Source of the DNA: CAZEHJ01 sp964512485 | GTDB lineage: Bacteria; Bacteroidota; Rhodothermia; Rhodothermales; UBA10348 | Length of the DNA stretch: 64,000 nt | Assembly: GCA_964512485.1 (NCBI GenBank) | Contig: CAZEHJ010000008.1 | Span: forward strand, 1 to 64,000 | Reading direction: 5' to 3' | Shown: positions 54,673 to 62,446 of the stretch, piece by piece | Layout of the letters: each line of letters starts with the position of its first letter | Numbering within the stretch: the first letter of the stretch is position 1 | The notes under the pieces: model-generated | Told to the model about the DNA's origin: nothing | Database searches by the model: none | Seen by the model: the letters and a program-made list of their open reading frames with translations, nothing else | Position numbers and translations under genes: made by a program

Positions 54673-55575
54673 TTAGCCAGTTCCTGACGTTGACGTTACA
54701 TGTAGCGCGGACAGAAACTTTCGTGTTTCGGCCACATCGTGTGTTCTGACAAGGCTTGCACCTTTCATCACCCCGACGGCCGTTACAGCCAGTGATCCCG
54801 ACAAACGCTCAAGTGGTGGTAGGACGTCGCCTTCGGAGCCCGATGCCCAACCGATTGTCGTCTTTCTTGATACACCGATCAATACAGGTAAGCCTAACGT
54901 GGCCAGAGAGTTCGTATTTTCAATCAATGCAAGGTTACCGAGATGTGTCTTGCCGAATCCGAATCCCGGATCTACAATTATCTGATGGCACCCGGCAGAC
55001 CGGGCTTTCGTGCAGGCTTCTTGAAGTTCTTTCGTCACCCGGGATACAACGTCTGTTGAGTCTACAATGTGGGGCATTTCTCCGGGAAGTCCGACCGAAT
55101 GCATCAAGGCGATGGGTGCGTCTGCGGCGGCGGCCACCTGGGCGATGCGTGGGTCGAATCGCAAAGCGGTAATATCGTTGATCATGTGAGCGCCGGCCTC
55201 GAGAGCCGCCGCCGCAACATCACTCCGAAACGTGTCCACAGATATCCATGTCTCTGGCAAAGCATCGGAAATACCTTCAATTACTGGCAGAATCCGGTCC
55301 ATTTCTTCTCGAGCGCTGATCAGGGAGGCTCCCTCTCCATAGGCATTCCCTTTCGGACGCGAAGATGCTCCACCCACATCCACGATGCGGGCTCCTTCTT
55401 TGACCATCTCCGCGGCTCGCTCACTAGCACGCGCCGGTTCCAGAAACAGTCCACCATCAGAAAACGAGTCGGGCGTCACATTCAGAATGCCCATGATGTG
55501 CGCTCCACCCGGGATGGGCGCGCGGCAGTCCAGAAGCAAGTCCTGTGAACGAAGAATGAGTGGGTCGTGGGGCAT
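54673..55575 (-). CDS. folP: Dihydropteroate synthase
   Basis: A 300-residue TIM-barrel enzyme of folate synthesis that joins p-aminobenzoate to dihydropterin pyrophosphate. Signatures are IMGILNVTPDSFSDGG at residue 27, RIVDVGGASSRPKG, ISVDTFRSDVA, HMINDITALRF, IIVDPGFGFGKT and VLIGVSRKT. The N-terminal 26 residues and length are ordinary. It is 74 bp upstream of dacA, in the arrangement common to Bacteroidota. Confidence 0.93.
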   Translation of the reverse strand: MPHDPLILRSQDLLLDCRAPIPGGAHIMGILNVTPDSFSDGGLFLEPARASERAAEMVKEGARIVDVGGASSRPKGNAYGEGASLISAREEMDRILPVIEGISDALPETWISVDTFRSDVAAAALEAGAHMINDITALRFDPRIAQVAAAADAPIALMHSVGLPGEMPHIVDSTDVVSRVTKELQEACTKARSAGCHQIIVDPGFGFGKTHLGNLALIENTNSLATLGLPVLIGVSRKTTIGWASGSEGDVLPPLERLSGSLAVTAVGVMKGASLVRTHDVAETRKFLSALHVTSTSGTG

Positions 55576-55805
55576 GGGTATCCTGGAGGACAGTAATCAG
55601 ATCATGTTTACGGGCACGATCAGGGAACGACAGAAAGATAGTCAGCAACGCCATCCGAATTCAGGTGCGGATGGGGGCGCTCGCATCACTGCTCGCGCCT
55701 CGTTTTTGAAACACATGAACGGGCAAAGTCCGTGAAGTATCTTCGGGGACAAGGTGTTCGCTTGTGACGGCGAGCGCGGGATCGGAATAAGATGCGCCGG
55801 TAGAC

Positions 55806-57365
55806 ATGCGTTTTTCGCTTAAAGACATATCTCTGAAGAACATTGAGGATGCACAGTGGCCACCTCCACTGAGTCCCCTCAACGTCATCCGTGCCTTCAA
55901 AGAGAATCCGGTGGGCACCCAGGTCAACCTGTTACGCAAACTGACTCGGAAAGCCGCCGATACGGAATGGGGCAAGAAATTCGGATTCAAGGACATCGCC
56001 TCTGCTGCGGATCCGGTCAGGATGTATCAGGAACGCGTTCCCATTCATCACTATGATGAATACCGGGATGACGTCGTGCGCGTGCGCGCAGGCGAGGCAG
56101 ACGTTTTTTGGCCCGGAAAATTTCAGCATTTCGCAGTCTCTTCTGGAACGGCTTCCGCGGGCAAGATCATTCCGCTCTCCCATGAAATGCTGGCGATCAA
56201 TCGGAAGTTTACGCTCTGCGTGGCCATGGCCTATTTCGAATCCGGCGCTGATCCATCCTTCCTTTTTGGCCGACTCCTGTCGGTACCGGGCCGGATAGAA
56301 GAAGACCCTGGGCATCCGGGCACATGGATCGGAGAGGTTTCCGGGCTCCAATTTCTGGTGTCGCCCGTCGCCATCAAGAAATATTATCAAGCGGTCCCTG
56401 AGGAGATCCTGTTCCTTCCCAACTGGGAGCAAAAGCTTGACGCGATGGTCAAGCACACGCACGAAATGGATATCCGGGCCATTGCCATGGTGCCTTCCTG
56501 GGCGCCGGTTCTGTTTCGGAAATTGCTGGCTCATCACAACCAAGTCTGGAGCGACAACGCCACAGCTGTTCACGAAGTGTGGCCGAATCTCGAGGTTTTC
56601 TTTTCCGGGGGTGTGGCTCTTTCCTCCTACCGCACGCTGCTTGAGCAGCAGATAGGCGGGCCCATCAACTTCATCGAGAATTATGGCGCCTCAGAAGGGT
56701 ACGTCTCATTCCAGGATGAGCCGAACGCTGCGGACATGCTGGTCCATCTGGACACCGGTGTATTTCTGGAGTTTGAACCGGTGGATGGAAGCGGTCCGAG
56801 AGTTGCTATCGATCAGGTTGAAACAGGAATTCGGTACAGGATATTCGTCTCTACCTGTAGCGGACTCTGGGCCTATGAGGTAGGTGATGTCGTCAAGTTC
56901 ACGTCAACGTCTCCCCACAGAATTGTTGTTGCAGGTCGCACAAATGAAATGCTGGATTCGTACGGAGAGGCGGTCTATGGCGATGAAGCACGGGCAGCAC
57001 TCGAAAAGGCATGCGAGAACACAGGCGCCAGAACCACGAACTATCACATCTCTCCCATTCCGGTTTCTTCCGCCTCCTTGCCAGGGCACGAATGGTTCAT
57101 TGAGTTTGCAACTCCGCCCGACGACGTCTCCTTGTTCTCCCGGATCATTGATGAACACCTCCAGGAGGTCAATCGTCACTATGTCATTCGTCGCGAAGCA
57201 GAAGCGTTTCTGCCTCCCTTGATATCGCCCCTGGCGCAGGGAACGTTCTTCGAATGGCTTCAGAAGACTAAAAAGAAGGTCAGCGCCCAGACGAAAGTGC
57301 CCAGAATGAGTGAAGAAAGACAAATTGGTGAGGCACTCCTGAAAATTTCGGGAAACCTTTCGTAA
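55806..57365 (+). CDS. GH3 auxin-responsive promoter family protein
   Basis: A 519-residue acyl-adenylate/thioester-like enzyme of the GH3 family. Typical stretches are FAVSSGTASAGKIIPLSHEM (nucleotide-binding loop), FFSGGVALSSYRTLLEQQ, ENYGASEGYVSFQDE and YEVGDVVKFTSTSPHRIVVAG. Plant members join amino acids to jasmonate or auxin; bacterial members have no settled substrate, and acyl amide formation is the inferred chemistry. It stands alone, divergent from folP and upstream of rpoD. Confidence 0.88.
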   Translation: MRFSLKDISLKNIEDAQWPPPLSPLNVIRAFKENPVGTQVNLLRKLTRKAADTEWGKKFGFKDIASAADPVRMYQERVPIHHYDEYRDDVVRVRAGEADVFWPGKFQHFAVSSGTASAGKIIPLSHEMLAINRKFTLCVAMAYFESGADPSFLFGRLLSVPGRIEEDPGHPGTWIGEVSGLQFLVSPVAIKKYYQAVPEEILFLPNWEQKLDAMVKHTHEMDIRAIAMVPSWAPVLFRKLLAHHNQVWSDNATAVHEVWPNLEVFFSGGVALSSYRTLLEQQIGGPINFIENYGASEGYVSFQDEPNAADMLVHLDTGVFLEFEPVDGSGPRVAIDQVETGIRYRIFVSTCSGLWAYEVGDVVKFTSTSPHRIVVAGRTNEMLDSYGEAVYGDEARAALEKACENTGARTTNYHISPIPVSSASLPGHEWFIEFATPPDDVSLFSRIIDEHLQEVNRHYVIRREAEAFLPPLISPLAQGTFFEWLQKTKKKVSAQTKVPRMSEERQIGEALLKISGNLS

Positions 57366-57555
57366 TCAAGGATATAAACCGATTTGGATCCTGGTTCGCG
57401 GGGAACAACCACCCATTCTCCGCGTGAACGAGTGCCGCTCTAAAAACGCGGCCCCGTTACCACCAGGTTTCGAATAAGAGTTTATTAACGGCCAATCCCA
57501 CGCCGGAAAAAGCCTGAAAGACAGATACCAAGAATTAGGATAGAGGAAGGGGAGT

Positions 57556-58395
57556 ATGTACGTCCCACGCCAGCAAAGAATGCTGGATCAGTACCTGCAG
57601 GAAATTGGTCAGATCCCACTGCTGACCCCCAACGAGGAAGTTGATCTCGCTCAGAAAATCAAGCAAGGCGACCAGGACGCTTTGCATCGTCTGACCAGAG
57701 CCAATCTCCGATTCGTTGTTTCTGTTGCAAAGAAATATCAGGGACAGGGGCTGACGCTCGCTGACCTGATCAACGAAGGAAACTACGGACTCATCAAGGC
57801 AGCTCAGCGCTTCGATGAAACCCGTGGATTCAAATTCATTTCGTACGCCGTCTGGTGGATCCGCCAGGCTATTCTGCAGGCTCTTGCCGAGCAGAGTCGC
57901 GTTGTGCGTCTGCCACTGAACCGAATTGGAACGATTTCCAAAATTCGAAAAACCAGTGCGCGGCTTGCCCAGACTCACGAACGTCAGCCTAATATTGAAG
58001 AGCTGGCAGTTGAGCTTGAGGTGGACGTCGAGAAAGTGCGGGAGGCTCTTCAGCATACGGGTCGTCACTTGTCGATGGACGCTCCGTTCAACGAAGACGA
58101 TGACAACAGTTTGCTCGATGTGCTTCCTGATGACGAGGACACGAAGCCAGACGATTCTCTCATGGATGAGTCGCTCAAGATTGATATCGAGCGCGCCTTG
58201 AGTCTGTTACATCCACGTGAAGCGGAAATTACTCGCCTGTACTTTGGTATCGGACGCGAGCATCCCCTTACACTTGAGGAAATTGGTCAGCGTTTTGGTC
58301 TTACTCGAGAGCGTGTGCGTCAGATCAAGGAGAAAGCACTCCGCAAGCTGCGTCAGAAACACAGACGCGAAGAGCTGCAGATGCATATCGGTTAG
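57556..58395 (+). CDS. rpoD: RNA polymerase primary sigma factor (RpoD/SigA)
   Basis: A 279-residue sigma-70 factor lacking region 1.1, the usual form in Bacteroidota (about 285 residues). Region 1.2 is LDQYLQEIGQIPLLTPNEE; region 2 has ANLRFVVSVAKKYQGQGLTL, NEGNYGLIKAAQRFD and FKFISYAVWWIRQAILQAL; region 4 ends with the helix-turn-helix EEIGQRFGLTRERVRQIKEK. The ATG has a good ribosome binding site (GAGGAAGGGGAG). It is followed by a strong terminator. Primary rather than alternative status is inferred from close fit to the housekeeping group. Confidence 0.95.
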   Translation: MYVPRQQRMLDQYLQEIGQIPLLTPNEEVDLAQKIKQGDQDALHRLTRANLRFVVSVAKKYQGQGLTLADLINEGNYGLIKAAQRFDETRGFKFISYAVWWIRQAILQALAEQSRVVRLPLNRIGTISKIRKTSARLAQTHERQPNIEELAVELEVDVEKVREALQHTGRHLSMDAPFNEDDDNSLLDVLPDDEDTKPDDSLMDESLKIDIERALSLLHPREAEITRLYFGIGREHPLTLEEIGQRFGLTRERVRQIKEKALRKLRQKHRREELQMHIG

Positions 58396-58420
58396 ATAAC
58401 ACCGATTGACGAAAGATTTT

Positions 58421-58453
58421 AAAGGGGGCTTCCGCGCAGCGGAAGCCCCCTTT
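58421..58453 (+). terminator. Rho-independent terminator of rpoD
   Basis: AAAGGGGGCTTCCGC pairs perfectly with its complement around a 3-nt loop, followed by a short T run. The stem ends 22 bp before the end of the convergent sulfatase gene, so it may act in both directions. Confidence 0.9.
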
Positions 58454-58475
58454 TGCATTCAGTAGACGGTGTGAC

Positions 58476-60170
58476 TCACTTCACCACNNNNNNNNNNNNN
58501 NNNNNNNNNNNNNNNNNNNNNNNNNNNNNNNNNNNNNNNNNNNNNNNNNNNNNNNNNNNNNNNNNNNNNNNNNNNNNNNNNNNNNNNACAAACATCGTGT
58601 CGCTTTGAGCGAACCCATAGCGCACCGCAATCGCCCGCACGTCTGAATGGATGCCAGAAACGGGAGTGGAATAGAGCTGCCAGCGTACCCCACCGTCTGT
58701 GGAATATTCGATTGAAGCACCTTTGGTCGGACTGCTCAATTCCAGATCTTCGTTTTCAAGCCGGCGCACGATCGGCATTTCTGTGATGGGTTGAGAGCCC
58801 CCCGGCCACATCATCTCAGAAAGCTCCTCTTCGGGAATGGCTCCCATGTCGCCCGTTCGCTCTTCCCAAAGATCCAGCTCCTCGCTCAGCCGAAGGAGAA
58901 CATCAGCATAAGCCGGGTCCGTGGCCAGGTTGTTGATTTCATGCGGATCATCGAGGGTATCAAACAACTCTTCGGGCGGCTTCGAGTCAGCAAACATTGC
59001 GGCTGCTGCACCGGTCAGTTCTCCACTGTCGTTCAGGCGAATCAGGTCCTGCATCAGGGGCATCCTGTCGCGGTACGCATTCGGTGTAAAAAACGGCCGC
59101 TCCGGGTGATAATGCCGTATGTATTTGTACTGCCCGTCTCTGACTGCTCGGGAGCGGTCGTGAGCTTCGTCCATTCGGTCACGAGCCGCAAAGATGTATT
59201 CGCGTTCAACTGTGGAGGCCTGTTCGCCAAGAAAGGCACGCCCTTCGAAATATTCAGGGATGTCAACACCTGCCAGCGACAGAACTGTGGCAGATAAATC
59301 GATAAAAGAAATCAGGCGCGAATCGACGTCCGGTTCATTCCACCCTTCCGGGAAACGGATGATCATCGGCGTAAGCAAACCCGAGTCCTGAAGCCATCGT
59401 TTGGCACGTGGAATACCATCGCCGTGATCAGAAAAGAAAAAGACAATCGTGTTGTCAGAAAGTCCATCGGCTTCAAGTTCATCGAGAATGCCTCCGACCC
59501 AGACATCCATGCGACCGACGTTGTCGAGCATCTGCGCGTAGTCCTTGCGAATGACGGGAGTGTCCGGGAAATAGGGAGGGAGTTCGACTTTCGAGGGATC
59601 TATGACGGCCTCCCTGTCTTCGTGCAGTCCCGATTCATGCGTCAAATTCGAGTTGAACACAGAGAAGAATGGTTGGTCTGCACTCTCGCGGTTACGCCAA
59701 TGTGCCTGGTTGTTGGATTCATCCCAAGCCGACCGGGGTCTTCCAAAATTGTAATCGGTCTTCCGGTTGTTTGAAGTGAAGTATCCGGCGCCTCGCAGAT
59801 ATTCGGTAAACGCCTTCACATCTGGGGGTGGAACGGCAGCGTACTTCGGATGCTCCAGGCCGGGAAAACTTGAAGCATCTTGATTCGCGCGATGCTGATG
59901 CCCTCCAATAGATGTCTGGTACATTCCCGTGATCAGCGCCGTTCGTGCAGCGCTACAGACCGGAGCCGTCGCGAACAGATGCGTGTAGCGTGTGCCTTGT
60001 TCGGCGAGATGGTCAAGTCTGGGTGTTGACACCAACGTATTTCCCCAACTCCCAAGGTGAGGGCTCATGTCCTCCACCGTGATCCAGAGGATATTTGGAC
60101 GATCGATAGGTTGCTCTGAATTGCAGCCTGATAGCAGCAAGCAAAGCAGAAGCAAATGGAGATTTTTCAC
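58476..60170 (-). CDS. Sulfatase lipoprotein, interrupted by an assembly gap
   Basis: A sulfatase of about 560 residues. The GTG start at 60170 gives VKNLHLLLLCLLLSGCNSEQ, a lipoprotein signal; the frame is open upstream but without a signal. The formylglycine motif is CSAARTALITG (CxAxR), following the metal residues in NILWITVEDMSPHLGSWG; a later metal site is FFFSDHGDG. It resembles N-sulfoglucosamine or arylsulfatase-like enzymes of marine Bacteroidota and would remove sulfate from polysaccharides. About 37 codons before the stop, 100 N replace unknown sequence; the annotated 3' end (VVK, stop) beyond the gap is uncertain. Maturation needs a sulfatase-modifying enzyme, not seen here. Confidence 0.85.
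   Translation of the reverse strand: MKNLHLLLLCLLLSGCNSEQPIDRPNILWITVEDMSPHLGSWGNTLVSTPRLDHLAEQGTRYTHLFATAPVCSAARTALITGMYQTSIGGHQHRANQDASSFPGLEHPKYAAVPPPDVKAFTEYLRGAGYFTSNNRKTDYNFGRPRSAWDESNNQAHWRNRESADQPFFSVFNSNLTHESGLHEDREAVIDPSKVELPPYFPDTPVIRKDYAQMLDNVGRMDVWVGGILDELEADGLSDNTIVFFFSDHGDGIPRAKRWLQDSGLLTPMIIRFPEGWNEPDVDSRLISFIDLSATVLSLAGVDIPEYFEGRAFLGEQASTVEREYIFAARDRMDEAHDRSRAVRDGQYKYIRHYHPERPFFTPNAYRDRMPLMQDLIRLNDSGELTGAAAAMFADSKPPEELFDTLDDPHEINNLATDPAYADVLLRLSEELDLWEERTGDMGAIPEEELSEMMWPGGSQPITEMPIVRRLENEDLELSSPTKGASIEYSTDGGVRWQLYSTPVSGIHSDVRAIAVRYGFAQSDTMFXXXXXXXXXXXXXXXXXXXXXXXXXXXXXXXXXXVVK
58488..58587. other. Assembly gap 3 (100 N), inside the sulfatase gene
   Basis: Exactly 100 N near the 3' end of the sulfatase gene. 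Unlike the other gaps it has no obvious repeat at its borders. Its real length is unknown, so the C-terminus of the protein is undefined. Confidence 0.99.
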
Positions 60171-60427
60171 GGGCTGACCACAGGGATAGTGAGCTGTTGC
60201 AAGCCATTGACTTATCTCATTATACACTTTGTTGGATGAACACAGTTTATAGGGCGGTAATGATGCCTCAGGGACGATGCGAGGCAAATTGAGCACTTAT
60301 CGCGAAGAGATCTTGTGCTAACGGTGTTCAACTGGTATTCTCTGGACTATTCATATCAGGGAATCAAGGCGATTCAGAAAGGATTTGCCCGGAATTCCAT
60401 AGCGTATGAGTCGAAAAACAGCCTCAA

Positions 60428-60838
60428 ATGGAGCAACATTTCGATCGAAATATCGACGAGTTGAAGAAGATCTTCTCCTTTCTTGAAGGAGCCAGCACAG
60501 CTCTGTCGCTGAATCAGGCATCATCGTTCGCCCTCAACATGGTTGTTGAGGAGCTCTTCACCAACATGGTGAAATACAATGGGAATGGAGCAGACGATAT
60601 TCTGGTCGGTGTGGACATGGATGGCGACAAAATGGTTGTTCGCCTCATCGACTTCGATTCAGAACCGTTCGATTACCCGGAAGAGGAGGAGGTTGATGTA
60701 ACTGCCCCGTTGCACAAGCGGACCCCGGGAGGACTGGGTATCCATCTGGTAAAAATGTTCATGGATGAGGTGAGTTACGAGTACAAAGATCGGAAAACCA
60801 GTATCCGATTGGTCAAACAGCTGAACACAAATGCTTGA
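60428..60838 (+). CDS. Anti-sigma regulatory serine kinase (RsbW-like)
   Basis: A 136-residue protein with a GHKL ATPase fold. The N box is NMVVEELFTNMVKYNG and the glycine lid GGLGIHLVKMFMDEV, as in RsbW/SpoIIAB anti-sigma kinases. Such kinases bind a sigma factor or phosphorylate their STAS antagonist. The next gene encodes that antagonist, with an 8-nt overlap, so partner switching is plausible. An ECF sigma factor lies 300 bp on, but whether it is the target cannot be told; RsbW-type kinases usually act on sigma-B-like factors. Confidence 0.88.
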   Translation: MEQHFDRNIDELKKIFSFLEGASTALSLNQASSFALNMVVEELFTNMVKYNGNGADDILVGVDMDGDKMVVRLIDFDSEPFDYPEEEEVDVTAPLHKRTPGGLGIHLVKMFMDEVSYEYKDRKTSIRLVKQLNTNA

Positions 60839-61115
60839 AATTATCAAGGACGGATCTCACTCGATCCGATTGAAGGGAAGGCTGGACGCAACCCAGTCAG
60901 AAATGGCGTTTGAGGAATTTGCCTCACTCACCGGGGAGTGTACCGTTCACTTTGAGGAACTGGATTACATTTCAAGTGCGGGCTTGAGTGTGCTGTTGCA
61001 TACACAGCAAAGACTGTCAGGTGATGGTGGCTCGATCAAATTGCGCGGACTGAATCAACATGTGCGCCTGGTGTTCGAATACGCCGGGTTCGACATGATT
61101 TTTGACATGGAATAA
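60831..61115 (+). CDS. STAS-domain anti-sigma factor antagonist
   Basis: A 94-residue single STAS domain (SpoIIAA/RsbV type). The phosphorylation site lies in ELDYISSAGLSVLLHTQ, where the second Ser of SSAG corresponds to the regulatory serine. The fold spans the full length, with IKLRGLNQHVRLVFEYAG as last helix and strand. It overlaps the kinase gene by 8 nt, which indicates co-translation and a working pair. Confidence 0.9.
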   Translation: MLEIIKDGSHSIRLKGRLDATQSEMAFEEFASLTGECTVHFEELDYISSAGLSVLLHTQQRLSGDGGSIKLRGLNQHVRLVFEYAGFDMIFDME

Positions 61116-61165
61116 TCCATTTCCAACTTTCCCAGAGACGAATTGTACTTCACACGGAAGAAATC

Positions 61166-61714
61166 ATGAATGACGAACATGATCATCAGCTGGTCAAGCG
61201 GACGCTTTCGGGCGAACGCGGGGCTTTTGGTCAACTTGTCGAACGCTATCAAACGGCCGTGTATACAGTAGCATACAATGTTCTGGGAAATGCAGCCGAT
61301 GCCGAGGATGCCGCTCAGGTGGCCTTCCTCAAAGCGTACGAACAACTTGCTTCGTTCAATGATGACTACCGGTTCTTCAGCTGGCTGTACAGAATTGCCG
61401 TTAACGAATCGATCAACGCTAAAAAGAAGAAGCGTCCGATAAGCGGTCTGGATCACGTGGAAGCCGTGTCAGACGGAATGGCAGATCGACAGACGGAAGA
61501 AAATGAACTGGAAGACAGAGTAGGAGATGCTTTGATGGATCTTTCTCCAACAGACAGGGCCATCATCATTCTTCGACACTATCAGGATTTCTCCTATCCG
61601 GATATCGCCTATATCCTGGATATCTCAGAAAAGAAAGTGAAGTCTCGTCTGTATACCGCGCGACAAAGACTCAGAGGCATTTTTGAACAGCGGGGAATTT
61701 CGGTTCAAGCATGA
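61166..61714 (+). CDS. ECF-type RNA polymerase sigma factor
   Basis: A 182-residue sigma-70 factor with only regions 2 and 4. Region 2 has AEDAAQVAFLKAYEQLAS and FFSWLYRIAVNESINAKKKK; region 4 has SPTDRAIIILRHYQDFSYPD and ILDISEKKVKSRLYTARQR. It overlaps the next gene as ATGA, the usual arrangement for an ECF factor with its anti-sigma factor. It lies 50 bp after the STAS gene. Confidence 0.93.
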   Translation: MNDEHDHQLVKRTLSGERGAFGQLVERYQTAVYTVAYNVLGNAADAEDAAQVAFLKAYEQLASFNDDYRFFSWLYRIAVNESINAKKKKRPISGLDHVEAVSDGMADRQTEENELEDRVGDALMDLSPTDRAIIILRHYQDFSYPDIAYILDISEKKVKSRLYTARQRLRGIFEQRGISVQA

Positions 61715-62319
61715 CACAGGAACTCATAGATCTGATTCAGCGGGAGGTCGACGGACAGAATACACCCGAAGATCAGGCACTGCTGCGCCGCCATTGTGAG
61801 GAAGACCCTTCGGTGAAGATGGAGCTCGATGGAGCTCTGAAGGTGGGGCGCGTTCTCGACAACATTGTTGAGGTATCGCCCCCGGCCGACTTTGTTCACC
61901 GAGTGATGGATGCCCTACCAGAGCATCCTTCCTGGCAGCGCGCAATTCGCAAAGCTCCTTCCAGAGGACCACTATTCCGACTTACGTCCAGGCCCGTTTT
62001 TACGTTGGCCTACGGACTCGTGGTCGGAGTTTTTGTGACGATATTCGTCATGTCCGGGATCGAGTCAGACATTCCGGTAACTGATCAGTTGTCCGGTACG
62101 ATGGCATCGTCATCAGAAGTCATTTTTTCAGAAAACATCGTTCTTGATCAGGGAGCGGTCGGAGAAGGTGATACGATCTCCCTCTCAGCCATCCAGATCG
62201 AGGAAGGTGTTCAGATTTCCGCTGACGGAAGCCTGCACGCCAACGATGTCATCACATTTTCAATCGTACGGGACGGGACTGAATTGTTCAGCCGGTCCAT
62301 ACCGGTCATATCACGCTGA
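61711..62319 (+). CDS. Putative transmembrane anti-sigma factor
   Basis: A 202-residue protein: a helical N-terminal domain (LIDLIQREVDGQNTPEDQAL, RRHCEEDPSVKMELDGALK) as in zinc-less anti-sigma domains, one membrane helix (VFTLAYGLVVGVFVTIFVMS, about residues 97-116) and a periplasmic domain of 85 residues. The H-x3-C-x2-C zinc signature is not seen. The assignment to anti-sigma factor follows from topology and the 4-nt overlap with the ECF gene. It would hold the sigma factor at the membrane until a periplasmic signal releases it. Confidence 0.75.
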   Translation: MTQELIDLIQREVDGQNTPEDQALLRRHCEEDPSVKMELDGALKVGRVLDNIVEVSPPADFVHRVMDALPEHPSWQRAIRKAPSRGPLFRLTSRPVFTLAYGLVVGVFVTIFVMSGIESDIPVTDQLSGTMASSSEVIFSENIVLDQGAVGEGDTISLSAIQIEEGVQISADGSLHANDVITFSIVRDGTELFSRSIPVISR

Positions 62320-62353
62320 TAGACCGGTTTTGGAGTCTCGCAAAGTTTTTTTG

Positions 62354-62390
62354 TGAAACCTTCCAACCCTCACCCATTTGCTCTGTAATT
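62354..62390 (+). promoter_or_regulatory. Candidate ECF-type promoter
   Basis: TGAAACCTTCC, 18 bases, then CTGTA. The TGAAAC element resembles -35 boxes of several ECF sigma factors, and the site is about 60 bp before the repeat-protein start. The -10 part is weak; the call is by eye only. Confidence 0.3.
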
Positions 62391-62446
62391 GAGTCGAATA
62401 CCCTTATTACAAGGAACCCACCACCTAGCTCTTAGGAGGAGACGCC

